64,000 bases of DNA from Nocardia abscessus NBRC 100374 (GTDB taxonomy: Bacteria > Actinomycetota > Actinomycetes > Mycobacteriales > Mycobacteriaceae): contig NZ_BAFP01000274.1 in assembly GCF_000308455.1 (NCBI RefSeq), forward strand, positions 248,001 through 312,000, read 5' to 3'. Shown piece by piece: positions 35,699 through 44,637 of this stretch. The notes below the pieces were generated by a model that was given only the letters and a program-made list of their open reading frames with translations, was not told the origin of the DNA and ran no database searches. Positions within the stretch are counted from its first letter, which is position 1. Each line of letters starts with the position of its first letter. The translations under genes were made by a program, and so were the position numbers.

Positions 35699-36886
35699 GT
35701 GACGGGCGTGACGGTGTGGACTGGTGCTGATGTGAAGGCGCTACGGACTGCATGCAGGCTGACGCAGAACGACCTTGCGGAGGCTTTGCGTTGCAGCCAG
35801 CGAACGGTCAGTTTCTGGGAGGGCCGTCCTTCGGCGCAAGTGGGTGTCGCCCATCAGGCGGGTCTGGACAGACTGCTGGCGGACGCGGACCATGGGGCAC
35901 AAGATCGGTTCCGGAAGTTGATTGGAGACGACGTGGATCGGCGACAATTCTTTGCCGCAACAGGAGTGTTGGTGGGTGCATCTGCGCTGCGCGGCGATGA
36001 TGTACCGATAGTCACCCCGGATGCGATCGGTCATTTGCGCACAACCATCCACTCGGCGATGCTGCTGGATGATCAGTTGGGCTCGAACGCGGCACAGCCG
36101 ATCATCGAGGCTCAGTCGCGGGCCTGTACGGCACTGTTGCGTGACTGCCCGTCGAGACTTCGACCGGAGCTTCAATCCCTCACCAGCGAAGCCACCGCAA
36201 GCAATGCATGGGCAGCATGGGACCAGGGCCGATACGAGAAGTCCGATCGGCTTTTCGTTGCTGCGTACGACCATGCGACGGACGCAGGCGACCAGGATGT
36301 GGCGGTTGGGATGCTGTGCCACAGAACCCAGCTTGCGATCTGGACCCATCGGTACCAGGTGGCGGCCGACTTGGCCGATGCAACGATGAGGCTGCCAGTG
36401 GCAGATCCGAGAATGGCCGACTACATGCTTCTGCAATCGGCGCAGGCGTATGCGTACGCGGGGCGGTCACGTGAGGCGTGGCCGCTTCTGGATCGAATCT
36501 CAGGGAAGCACGCCAACCCGACAACGCCTGACGTCTCGTACGCGTACTACATGAGTGATTGGCTCACCGGTCTCCTGACGAGCAAGAGTCTGGAAATGGC
36601 AGGCGAGACGCGCGCGGCGGTCGAGACGATCGAAGCATCGATAGATCGCATCCCCGAGACTGACGTACGAGACCGTGCGCTTGCGCTGCTTCACCTGACA
36701 AAACTGACTGTCCGGGAGGACCTTGATCGGGCATGCCGGGCAGCGGAACGTGCTGTTGAGCTGTCGAAGATCAACACATCGCCACGCCTGCGGGAGGTTT
36801 ACCGCAATACACGCGCCGCGCTCGCACCATGGGCACGATCGAGTGCAGTTCGCCGATTGGACTCGATAGCGGCTGACGTGTTGTAG
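35699..36886 (+). CDS. XRE-family regulator with TPR-like sensor domain
   Basis: 395 residues. HTH at about residues 6-55 (VKALRTACRLTQNDLAEALR, SQRTVSFWEGR). A DRRQFFAATGVLVGASALRG segment follows (about 83-102), which is common between HTH and TPR in these actinomycete regulators, then TPR-type helices to the end. GTG 35699 has AGGGGG upstream and is preferred over GTG 35678. It probably controls the divergent small-gene set and itself (inference). Confidence 0.85.
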   Translation: MTGVTVWTGADVKALRTACRLTQNDLAEALRCSQRTVSFWEGRPSAQVGVAHQAGLDRLLADADHGAQDRFRKLIGDDVDRRQFFAATGVLVGASALRGDDVPIVTPDAIGHLRTTIHSAMLLDDQLGSNAAQPIIEAQSRACTALLRDCPSRLRPELQSLTSEATASNAWAAWDQGRYEKSDRLFVAAYDHATDAGDQDVAVGMLCHRTQLAIWTHRYQVAADLADATMRLPVADPRMADYMLLQSAQAYAYAGRSREAWPLLDRISGKHANPTTPDVSYAYYMSDWLTGLLTSKSLEMAGETRAAVETIEASIDRIPETDVRDRALALLHLTKLTVREDLDRACRAAERAVELSKINTSPRLREVYRNTRAALAPWARSSAVRRLDSIAADVL

Positions 36887-37067
36887 CCGAGCGTCGGGGC
36901 TGAATCGAGCGCCGCCGAGGCGGGGGTGCCTGTGCAGTGGCACAAGGGAGTGGCATTGCGTCCTGAGTCACTCGATGGCTGCGCTACAGGGCTGGCAGTA
37001 GTGGCAATCGCGGTCGGAGCTGTTGCTGATCCTTTAGCGCGATGTCGAACCGGGAGATGATCGCGGT

Positions 37068-38213
37068 ATGGGTGTGGGCGAGTTGATCCGTGAGCTCCGG
37101 AAGGCTCGGGGATGGTCGCAGGGGCGGCTGGCGGACGAGCTGGCGGCTCATTCGGGGGCGAGCATCTCTCGGGAGTACATCTCGAGGCGTTGGGAGAACG
37201 GAGACACGGTGCCCAGCCGCTTTTGGCTACGCCATCTATCGGCGGTGCTGGATGTGCCTCTGGCTGTTTTCGAGGACGAGGGCATGAACAGACGAAAGTT
37301 CCTGGCTCAGGTGGCTGCGACGAGTATCGCGCCGGTAGTGGCGTCGGATCTGCTTGCGGCCGGATTCTCGGCGCGGCTGGATCATGCCGGGCCGAGCCTC
37401 GAGGCGTGGCAGGCGAAGCTCAGCGCCTACGGCACCGATTACATGTCGCTCGGTGCGGCGGATATCCAGCGGCGCCTGGCTATCGACCTGGCGATTCTGC
37501 AACAGCAGTTGGATAGTCCGCAGATGTGGGGAGCGGCGGCCCGGCTGATGACGTTGTACGCGAAGACGTTTCCGGGGTCGGACGGCACCAAGGCAGTCAC
37601 TTGGTATCGAATGGCTGCCGAGGCCGCAGATCGCTCCGAAGACGAGCAGACCCGCGTGTGGGTGCGCGGGCGGGCGGCCATTGCGCTCGGTTACGAGGGT
37701 GCGGCGCTGCGAGTCGCCGACCTCTTCGCCGACCAGGCATTGGCGCTGTCGGACAAGCCGAGCTTGGGTCGTCTCAATGCGATCATGGGCAAGGCCCACG
37801 CGGCGGTACTGCGCGGCGATCACAAGGCGGGGCGCGCTCTTGTGGACGAGGGACACCGGGTGTTCGACAAGGCGGGGTCCTACGAGCAGACCTCTGACTA
37901 CGCCGTCCCGTGGTGGCGCATGAACGTGTTCCTCTCCTTGCTGGCGGCGCGGCTGGGAGATGAGAAGTCGGCGATCGCCTCGCAAGAGCAGGCGCGCTGA
38001 GAGCTTCCGGTCGAGTTGCCGCGCTTCGCAACGCATCTGGAGATGCATCGCGGTCTGATGCTGGTCAGGGCGGGCGATCGAGCCGAAGGGATCCGGACGG
38101 CACGCGATGCGATGGATGTACTGCCGCCGGAGAAGCACTCACTGACTTTGCGGATGCTGATGGACGAGATCGCTGGTTCCAGTGATGGTGCAGCACGTGT
38201 CACCCGCGCATAG
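37068..38213 (+). pseudogene. XRE-TPR regulator interrupted by in-frame TGA
   Basis: The first 310 codons encode an HTH (ELIRELRKARGWSQGRLADE) and a TPR-like region with the same RRKFLAQVAATSIAPVVA linker as its neighbour. A TGA at 37998-38000 then stops it. The same frame continues without further stops for 70 codons (ELPVELPRFATHLEMHRGLM, AEGIRTARDAMDVLPPEKHS) to a TAG at 38213, giving 382 codons including both stops. A single CGA-to-TGA change would explain it. It may still make a truncated regulator. A sequencing error is possible. Confidence 0.75.
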
Positions 38214-38377
38214 GTCTATTCAGCCGGTTTCGATAGATCACGACCCGCACCGGACATGATCGAAGCCGATAGCAGACGGAACGGTTCACGCGCCGTGTGC
38301 ACGGCTCGATGCCCGCAAGGCCATGGCGGACCACCGCGAAGGCCGGCCATGCGGGCGGTCATCGGACCATCCGGCAT

Positions 38378-38716
38378 TCAGAGCCGGAAGATGCGCGCGC
38401 CGACACCCCATCCGGCGCTGGACCAGTTGGGGCCGAGGCAAGCCACCGTGCCCGACTGTCCGACAGGGAGGTCTTTGCGCGCTGTGTACCGGCCCAAGAT
38501 CGGCGGATTGGCGGTGAAGTCGTATCCGATGCAGTCGATCTCGAGTCGGTAGCTGCCCGCATCGCCCTGGCAGGTCCCGTTGTACGACCATGGGCCGTTC
38601 ATCGATCCTGAGCAGCCGGGCTCGGCGGCGGCCGTTCCGGTGGCCATCCCCGTGAGGGCGACTGCCACAGCGGGAGCTGCCAGGCACATCGCTATTGCCC
38701 GAGCCGAGGTTCGCAT
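38378..38716 (-). CDS. Small secreted hypothetical protein
   Basis: 112 residues from ATG 38716 with TTGGAG eight bases upstream. Signal peptide (MRTSARAIAMCLAAPAVAVA, cleavage near TAAAE). The mature part of about 80 residues has four cysteines (GCSG, GTCQG, IDCIG, VACLG) that could form two disulfides, and several Trp/Tyr/Gly positions (GPWSYNGTC, NWSSAGWGVGARIFRL). This resembles small exported Nocardia/Mycobacterium proteins of unknown function. Confidence 0.75.
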   Translation of the reverse strand: MRTSARAIAMCLAAPAVAVALTGMATGTAAAEPGCSGSMNGPWSYNGTCQGDAGSYRLEIDCIGYDFTANPPILGRYTARKDLPVGQSGTVACLGPNWSSAGWGVGARIFRL

Positions 38717-39146
38717 ACTTAGCTCCAATTGTTGTTCGGCGTTGATTACATGGGATGTATTCGACGTTATGCCGCAACACGTTACAGATTTGAGGCAGTG
38801 GCAACGACGCGAACGCGGACGAATCAAAATGCATGGCAATCGACCGAAATCGTGCGTTGAGCAGCCAAACGCCGGGGAAGTGTCGGCTAGCCGATAAGAA
38901 CCGAGCCCGAGGGCTGACCGAACGCCCGCGCACGGCATTGCAGGATGTGCTGAGCCGCAGCGATCTCAGGCCGTATGACCGCCCGGGTTGTTTGCCCGTT
39001 GTGGGCCGATCGCGGTGTCAGTGGAGGTGTCAGGTGTGTGTCAGGTCGGTGTCAGTCGGCCCGGCGACAGTGTGTACATCGAACAAAACGACCGGCGCCG
39101 ACACGGTTCCAGTCGGTGCCACAACCGATTTCGAGGAGTAGACGCC
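38717..39146. other. Intergenic region between secreted protein and 39147 gene
   Basis: About 430 bp without a convincing gene. The 38717-38830 part is A/T-richer and should hold the promoter of the minus-strand secreted protein gene. The right half carries the GTGTCAG repeat array (39015-39055) and the ribosome site GAGGAG at about 39133 for the next gene. Confidence 0.5.
39015..39055 (+). promoter_or_regulatory. Four GTGTCAG direct repeats at helical spacing
   Basis: GTGTCAG occurs at 39015, 39027, 39038 and 39049 (steps 12, 11 and 11 bp), ending 91 bp before the ATG at 39147. Seven-base direct repeats in 11-bp steps are the layout bound by OmpR/PhoB-family response regulators such as PhoB and mycobacterial PhoP (family knowledge). 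No such regulator lies in the window. Confidence 0.55.
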
Positions 39147-39551
39147 ATGTCCATCACCATCACCCTGACCGACCAGGACAAGAGCACCCTGCGTACCGCC
39201 GCTTACGGTGCGGTGTCGCTGATGGCCGCCTCGGGTGCGCCGCACAAGGGCATCTCGCACGGCTCCATCGCCCTGACCTCGGCGACCGGGCTGGTCGGGC
39301 ACGTGCTGTCGGCCAAGTCCAAGGACATCCACCTGCCAGGCAAGTCCGTCGCCGAACTCGCCGATCGGGTGCTGCCGAGCCTGACCGCGGCAATGAGCCT
39401 GCTCGGCAAGCAGCATCCGGGTGAGGCCGCCAACTTCCGTGACACCGTCCTGGTCGCCGTCGAAGCTGCCGCCGGGCCCCGTAAGGGCGAGACCAGCCCC
39501 GCGGTGGCTGCGATGGCACGCAAGATCACCGCGGCACTCGACGCCGCCTGA
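39147..39551 (+). CDS. Small conserved actinobacterial hypothetical protein
   Basis: 134 residues from ATG 39147 with GAGGAG eight bases upstream. All-helical, no signal peptide or membrane helix (LTDQDKSTLRTAAYGAVSLM, GSIALTSATGLVGHVLSAKS, KSVAELADRVLPSLTAAMSL). I know of no function for such proteins. The direct-repeat array upstream suggests it is strongly and specifically regulated. A terminator hairpin follows at 39584. Confidence 0.8.
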   Translation: MSITITLTDQDKSTLRTAAYGAVSLMAASGAPHKGISHGSIALTSATGLVGHVLSAKSKDIHLPGKSVAELADRVLPSLTAAMSLLGKQHPGEAANFRDTVLVAVEAAAGPRKGETSPAVAAMARKITAALDAA

Positions 39552-39887
39552 CGGGGTGCGGAGGCCGGCGCAGCTGGTGGCTGGTCGCGGGGCCCTCTCC
39601 GGACCCCGCGACACGGTCACCGACCGTCGAACCCCGGCTGTGGCCGCGTGAGCGGGCTGGGTTCATGCCACCCTCGACGGCCACGGTCCCCAGCGGATCC
39701 CGCAGACCAACTGTTCAGCGACTTTTGCCGTCCGGCGCAGATCCCGGGCACGGGCGTGGGGCCTGGTGTTCCCGGTGGCACCATCGCACCCGGTGAGCGC
39801 TGTGGCCCGTGACCGGTTCCGGTGGATTCTCATTCGTTGTCGGCAGCGTTGCTGTCGTCCGGCGCCGATTCGTGCTATCGAGAACGG
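39552..39887. other. Intergenic region between 39147 gene and FAD enzyme gene
   Basis: About 336 bp with no convincing gene. It contains the hairpin at 39584-39612 and, further right, the promoter region of the gene at 39888. The ribosome site there is weak (GAGAA). Confidence 0.45.
39584..39612 (+). terminator. Hairpin terminator
   Basis: GTCGCGGGG (39584-39592) and CCCCGCGAC (39604-39612) form a perfect 9-bp stem with an 11-nt loop, 32 bp after the small gene's stop. No T-run. Confidence 0.6.
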
Positions 39888-41447
39888 ATGACGCCGACGC
39901 GCTCCTCCTACGATGTCGTGATCGTCGGTGGCGGCCACAATGGTTTGGTGGCCGCCGCGTATCTGGCACGGGCCGGGCGGTCGGTGCTGGTGCTCGAACG
40001 GCAGTCGCACACCGGCGGCGCGGCGGTGTCGGCGCGGGTGTTCGCGGGCATCGACGCGCGGCTGTCGCGGTACTCGTATCTGGTCAGCCTGCTGCCGCGG
40101 GTGATCGTCCAGGATCTGGGCTTGCGGTTCGAGACGCGGCGGCGGGCGATCTCGTCCTACACGCCGGTCGGCGACCGTGGTCTGCTGGTGTCTTCGGCGC
40201 AGGCGCGGACAGGGGCGAGCTTCGCGCGGCTGACCGGGTCGGATCGAGAATTCCGTGCCTGGCAGCGGTTCTACGCGGCCACGAACCAGCTCGCGCGACG
40301 GGTGTTCCCCACGCTCACCCGCCCGCTTCCGTCCAAGGAGGCGCTACGGCACATCGTGGACGACGCGGCCACCTGGGAGGCGCTGTTCGAGCGGCCGTTG
40401 GGCGAGACGATCGAGTCCACCTTCGCCGACGACATCGTGCGCGGCGTGGTGCTCACCGATGCGCTGATCGGCACATTCACCCACGCGCACGATCCGTCGC
40501 TGCGACAGAATCGCTGCTTCCTCTATCACGTGATCGGCGGAGGGACCGGCGACTGGGACGTGCCGGTCGGCGGCATGGGCGCGCTCACCGACGCGCTCGC
40601 CGAGGCCGCCCGCGCGGCAGGCGCGGAGATCGTCACCGGCTGCGAAGTGACGAACATCGAAACCGATGGCGAGACAGCTGAAGTCGGGTACGCGGACGGA
40701 AAGGTCGGCGCGGGCTACGTCCTGGCGAACGTCGCACCGTTTACGCTCGCCGGATTGCTCGGCGAGCCGCTGCCGCCGAAACCCGAAGGCGCTCAGCTGA
40801 AGATGAACATGCTGCTGCGACGTCTCCCGCGATTGCGCGACGCCGAAGTCGATTTCCGCGAGGCATTCGCCGGGACTTTCCACATCGGCGAGTCGTATGC
40901 CCAGCTCGACCGAGCCTACGGCGAGGCCGCGATCGGCCGCATCCCGTCCGCGCCGCCCGCGGAGATCTATTGCCACACCTTGACCGACCCGACGATCCTG
41001 GCTCCGGACCTGGCCGAGCGGGGTGCGCACACCCTCACGCTGTTCGGGCTGCACGCTCGGGCGAAACTGTTCGCCACCGATCACGAGGCGGCGAAAGACC
41101 AGATGGTGGAAGCCACGCTGGCCCAACTCGATTCGGTACTGTCCGAGCCGATCGCGGACTGCTTGGCAAGGGACGAGAACGGCGTGCCCTGCCTGGAGGC
41201 GAAGACCCCGATCGAACTGGAGCGTGAGGTCGGCCTGCCCGGTGGCCACATCTTCCACCGGGACCTGGCCTTTCCTTACCTCCCGGAGGACGCCGACCCG
41301 GCCGACCCGGCCGCCCGCTGGGGCGTGGCGATCGGCCACCGCAACGTGTTCTTGTGCGGTGCGGGCGCGATCCGGGGCGGCGGGGTCAGCGGCATTCCCG
41401 GGCACAATGCCGCGATGGCCGTGCTCGATGCCGGTCAGGCCGGTTGA
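39888..41447 (+). CDS. Phytoene-desaturase-like FAD-dependent oxidoreductase (PYROXD2 type)
   Basis: 519 residues. Rossmann motif VVIVGGGHNGLVAAAYLARA at residues 10-29 with the partner ERQSHTGGAA; a mid-domain VGGMGALTDALAEAA; and a C-terminal FAD-binding IRGGGVSGIPGHNAAMAVLD. This architecture marks the phytoene dehydrogenase/PYROXD2 group. No carotenoid genes are nearby, so the substrate is unknown. ATG 39888 is chosen because the Rossmann fold begins nine residues later. It overlaps the convergent MDR gene end by 13 bp. Confidence 0.9.
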   Translation: MTPTRSSYDVVIVGGGHNGLVAAAYLARAGRSVLVLERQSHTGGAAVSARVFAGIDARLSRYSYLVSLLPRVIVQDLGLRFETRRRAISSYTPVGDRGLLVSSAQARTGASFARLTGSDREFRAWQRFYAATNQLARRVFPTLTRPLPSKEALRHIVDDAATWEALFERPLGETIESTFADDIVRGVVLTDALIGTFTHAHDPSLRQNRCFLYHVIGGGTGDWDVPVGGMGALTDALAEAARAAGAEIVTGCEVTNIETDGETAEVGYADGKVGAGYVLANVAPFTLAGLLGEPLPPKPEGAQLKMNMLLRRLPRLRDAEVDFREAFAGTFHIGESYAQLDRAYGEAAIGRIPSAPPAEIYCHTLTDPTILAPDLAERGAHTLTLFGLHARAKLFATDHEAAKDQMVEATLAQLDSVLSEPIADCLARDENGVPCLEAKTPIELEREVGLPGGHIFHRDLAFPYLPEDADPADPAARWGVAIGHRNVFLCGAGAIRGGGVSGIPGHNAAMAVLDAGQAG

Positions 41448-42421
41448 GCACGCAAAGCGATCTTGGCGGCGCGGCCCGGTGTCTCGGTGGCGACCGCGGC
41501 GTCCGCCGCCGATTCCAGCGAATAGGCGGCTTCGATGTCCAGTCGCAGCAGGCCGCGGGCGGCGAGGTCGATCAGTTCGCCGATGAGCTGTCCGCGGTGG
41601 TCGGCCCCGATCTCCTCGATCCGCTTGGCGCCCCAGAATCCTTTGACCACGGTCTGGCCGAAAATGAGACTGCCCGGATCGAGCGACAGCGGCTGCCCCG
41701 AGAGCGCGCCGAAGGAGATCAGTTGACCGCCCGGCGCGAGTAACGCCAGTTCGTCGGCGGCGGCGCGTCCGCCCACCTGGTCGACCGCACGGGCGATCGG
41801 CGCACCCGACGTCGCCGCTTCCACCTGGCCGCGCCAGCCCTCGCTCTCGGTGTCGAGCACCGGCTCGTAGCCGAGTTCGCGCAGTGCCGTGACCGAGGCC
41901 TGGCCGCGGACCAGACTGAGTACGCGCAGACCGCGTTGCCGCGCGAAGACGTTGACGAGCCTGCCGACCGCACCGTTGGCGGCATTGATCGCCAGCCACT
42001 CGCCGGACCGAAGCTCGAGGTCTTCGATCAGCATCAGCGCGCTCAACGGCATGGCCAGCAGCTGGGCCGCGGTCTCGTCGGAGACCGTGTCGGGCAGCGG
42101 GATCGCCTGGCGAGCCGGGACCACGAAATACTCGGCCCAGACGTTCTGCGCGCCGGACACCGTCACCCGCCGTCCGACCGACATATCGGTGACCCCGGGG
42201 CCCACCGCGTCGACGCGCGCCACCGCCTCGCTGCCCGGGATGGCGGGCAGTTCGGGCCGGTAACCGTACACGCCGCGCACGATGGCCAGGTCGTGATTGT
42301 GGATCGGGGACAGGATGAGCGCGAGCCGCACCTCGCCCGGCCCTGGTTCCGGTACCGGGCGTTCGACGGCGGTCAGCACGTCTTTCGGTTCGCCGAACCG
42401 TTCGATGACTACGGCACGCAT
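41435..42421 (-). CDS. Zinc-independent MDR oxidoreductase (quinone oxidoreductase-like)
   Basis: 328 residues. GroES-like N-domain (PVPEPGPGEVRLALILSPIH) and NADPH-binding Rossmann domain (INAANGAVGRLVNVFARQRG, about 155-174; RAVDQVGG). The structural zinc cysteines of alcohol dehydrogenases are absent, which places it with quinone oxidoreductase/enoyl reductase-like MDRs. It probably reduces reactive enones or quinones with NADPH. It lies 16 bp from ohr on the same strand and may be part of the oxidative stress unit. Confidence 0.88.
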   Translation of the reverse strand: MRAVVIERFGEPKDVLTAVERPVPEPGPGEVRLALILSPIHNHDLAIVRGVYGYRPELPAIPGSEAVARVDAVGPGVTDMSVGRRVTVSGAQNVWAEYFVVPARQAIPLPDTVSDETAAQLLAMPLSALMLIEDLELRSGEWLAINAANGAVGRLVNVFARQRGLRVLSLVRGQASVTALRELGYEPVLDTESEGWRGQVEAATSGAPIARAVDQVGGRAAADELALLAPGGQLISFGALSGQPLSLDPGSLIFGQTVVKGFWGAKRIEEIGADHRGQLIGELIDLAARGLLRLDIEAAYSLESAADAAVATETPGRAAKIALRAQPA

Positions 42422-42437
42422 ATCCGCTCCTTCTCGA

Positions 42438-42860
42438 TCAGTCGTCGGCGACGAGGACTTGGACGTCGATGTTGCCGCGGGTCGCGTTGGAATACGGGCA
42501 CACCTGGTGTGCTTTGTCGGCGAGCGCCTGCGCGTCCTCCCGGGACAGATGGGGGAGCGAGATCTCCAGGGTAACCGCCAGGCCGAAACCACCGGCGTCG
42601 TTCGGGCCGATCCCGACCTTCGCGCCGACGGCGGAGTCATCGATGTTCGCCTTGGCCTGCTTGCCGACCAGGCGCAGCGCCGAATGGAAGCACGCCGCGT
42701 AGCCCGCCGCGAACAGCTGCTCGGGATTGGTGCCCTCGCCGCTGCCGCCCATCTCCTTGGGCGCCGACAACTCGACGTCGATCTTGCCGTCGGTGCTGCG
42801 CGCGTGGCCGTTGCGTCCGTCGCCGGTGGCCAGGGCTTCGGCGGTGTAGAGGATCTGCAT
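42438..42860 (-). CDS. ohr: Organic hydroperoxide resistance protein Ohr
   Basis: 140 residues, the standard Ohr length. Both redox cysteines are visible (GYAACFHSAL and HQVCPYSNATRGN), together with the conserved GGSGEGTNPEQLFAAGY and the OsmC/Ohr fold pattern. It reduces organic peroxides, usually with lipoyl thiols. It is two bases downstream of ohrR on the same strand. Confidence 0.95.
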   Translation of the reverse strand: MQILYTAEALATGDGRNGHARSTDGKIDVELSAPKEMGGSGEGTNPEQLFAAGYAACFHSALRLVGKQAKANIDDSAVGAKVGIGPNDAGGFGLAVTLEISLPHLSREDAQALADKAHQVCPYSNATRGNIDVQVLVADD

Positions 42861-42862
42861 GT

Positions 42863-43309
42863 CTACTCTCCTTCGTTGAGCTGCGACTTCAGCGCATCGG
42901 TCAGTCGGTGCAGGATGCCGCGCAACATGACGACGTCGTCCATGGACAGGCCGCTGGCCTCCGCCATTTGGGCCGGAATGTCGCCCGCCTCGGCGCGCAG
43001 TGCCCGCCCGCGCTCGGTGAGCCGGATGTCGACGCGGCGTTCGTCGGCCGCCGACCGCTGCCGCTCGACCAGGCCCGCCGCCTCCAGCCGCTTGAGCAGC
43101 GGAGAGAGTGTGCCGGAATCCAGATCGAGGGCTTGGCAGACGTCGCCGACGCTGCGTTCGTCGCGTTCCCACAGCGCCAGCATCACCAGGTACTGCGGGT
43201 AGGTGAGCCCGAGCCGGTCCAGCTTCGGGCGGTAGACCGCGGTCATCGCCCGGGACGCCGCGTACAGCGGGAAGCACAGCTGCTCGTCGAGGGAGAGATG
43301 ATCGGTCAT
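42863..43309 (-). CDS. ohrR: MarR-family peroxide-sensing repressor OhrR
   Basis: 148 residues from ATG 43309; an in-frame start at 43330 is less likely. The sensing cysteine sits in the conserved LDEQLCFPLYAASR (Cys12), and the winged helix includes LTYPQYLVMLALWE, DSGTLSPLLKRLE and RSAADERRVDIRLTERG. OhrR represses ohr until its cysteine is oxidised by organic peroxides. Gene order ohrR-ohr with 2-bp spacing fits autoregulation. Confidence 0.95.
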   Translation of the reverse strand: MTDHLSLDEQLCFPLYAASRAMTAVYRPKLDRLGLTYPQYLVMLALWERDERSVGDVCQALDLDSGTLSPLLKRLEAAGLVERQRSAADERRVDIRLTERGRALRAEAGDIPAQMAEASGLSMDDVVMLRGILHRLTDALKSQLNEGE

Positions 43310-43334
43310 GAGCAATAATGTAGTGAGCAATTAG

Positions 43335-43346
43335 GTTGTGCACAAC
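43335..43346. promoter_or_regulatory. Candidate OhrR operator
   Basis: GTTGTGCACAAC is a perfect 12-bp palindrome 26 bp upstream of the ohrR start, in an A/T-rich stretch. Two TGAGCAAT direct repeats (43309-43316, 43324-43331) lie between it and the start. Position suits the OhrR binding site. Confidence 0.5.
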
Positions 43347-43423
43347 TGATAGGTGGCATGGTGCTCGTCACAGTGCGGCCGAGGGGGGCCGGGACCGCCT
43401 CAGGTGCTCGACCCAGTCCCGGA

Positions 43424-44542
43424 TCAGCGGGCCGGGAAGCGGAGTACGCGGTCGTCGCCGCCCTCTGGATCGCCCCGGCCGTCGGTGTTGGAGGTGGTGA
43501 GCCACAATGCCCCGTCCGGTGCGACCTCCACGGTGCGCAACCGGCCGTACCGGTCGCGCATTTCGGCTCGGGGCGTGCCCAGACGGCCGTCCTCGAGCGG
43601 CACCGTCCAGAGCCGTCTGCCGCGCAGCGCGGCGACGTACAGGGTGTCACCGGTGATGGCGATGCCCGACGGTGAGGCCTCGGCGGTGGTCCAGGTCAGC
43701 AGCGGATCGGTGAAGCCCCGGTCGGCGCCCCCGGTGCCCTCGACGTCGGGCCAGCCGTAATCGCGGCCGGGCTCGATCAAGTTGATCTCATCGACTCGGT
43801 TCTGCCCGAACTCCGCGGCGAACAACCGCCCGGCCCGGTCCCAGGCCAGACCCTGCACGTTGCGGTGGCCGAGACTGTAGACCGGGGAGCCGGGAGTCGG
43901 ATTGTCCGGAGCGGGGCGGCCTTCGGGAGTCAATCGGAGGATCTTCCCGTTCGGGCTCGCCGGATCCGGTGACCGCTCGGATTGCCCGGCATCGCCGGTC
44001 CCGGCGTACAACATGCCGTCCGGCCCGAACGCGATCCGTCCGCCGTTGTGGTTACCGGCCTTGGCGATCCCGTCGACCAGCACCTCCGGTTGCCCGTCGA
44101 GCCGGAACCGGACGATCCGGTTGTCCGTCTCGGCGGTGAAATAGGCGTAGACATAACGGCTTTCGGCGAAATCCGGCGCGATGGCGAGCCCGAGCAGTCC
44201 GCCTTCGCCACGCGCGGTCACGCCGGGCACCTGGTACACCTGCTCCGGTGCACGGCCCGTGGCAATGCGCAGTATCCGTCCGGAGTCCCGCTCGGCGACC
44301 AGCGCGGCGCCGTCGGGCAGGAAGGCCAGGCCCCACGGAACGTCGATGTCCCCGGCGACTACCTCGGCGGCATCGAGGTCGGGCCGCCCGGCGGGATCGC
44401 TCGGCGCGAGAGTGCCGGTCGCCGCAGTCGGAGCGCTACTCGGTCCGGCGGGGTTCTCCTCGCCGCATGCCGACATCGCCGCGGCGACCAGGAGCACGGC
44501 GATCGCCGCACGCAATCGCGGCGCGCGTCCGCTCCCGATCAC
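43424..44542 (-). CDS. Secreted lipoprotein glucose/sorbosone dehydrogenase-like beta-propeller
   Basis: 372 residues from GTG 44542; an upstream ATG at 44638 would add 32 residues with poor codon use and would make the signal peptide unusually long. The lipobox is AMSAC|GE. The PQQ-type soluble dehydrogenase propeller is clear (DIDVPWGLAFLPDGAALVAE, GEGGLLGLAIAPDF, AGNHNGGRIAFGPDGMLYAG, YSLGHRNVQGLAWD, EINLIEPGRDYGWPDVEG). It likely oxidises sugars or alcohols outside the membrane, if PQQ is available. It lies downstream of the dienelactone hydrolase gene on the same strand. Confidence 0.87.
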   Translation of the reverse strand: MIGSGRAPRLRAAIAVLLVAAAMSACGEENPAGPSSAPTAATGTLAPSDPAGRPDLDAAEVVAGDIDVPWGLAFLPDGAALVAERDSGRILRIATGRAPEQVYQVPGVTARGEGGLLGLAIAPDFAESRYVYAYFTAETDNRIVRFRLDGQPEVLVDGIAKAGNHNGGRIAFGPDGMLYAGTGDAGQSERSPDPASPNGKILRLTPEGRPAPDNPTPGSPVYSLGHRNVQGLAWDRAGRLFAAEFGQNRVDEINLIEPGRDYGWPDVEGTGGADRGFTDPLLTWTTAEASPSGIAITGDTLYVAALRGRRLWTVPLEDGRLGTPRAEMRDRYGRLRTVEVAPDGALWLTTSNTDGRGDPEGGDDRVLRFPAR

Positions 44543-44637
44543 ATCCGCAACCCGGACGGCCCGTCGTGATCGCCGGTCGTCACCTGCGCCCCGGAGGGGC
44601 GTTCGGACGTCGCGGGAGAGGCCGGATCCGGGAGTCA

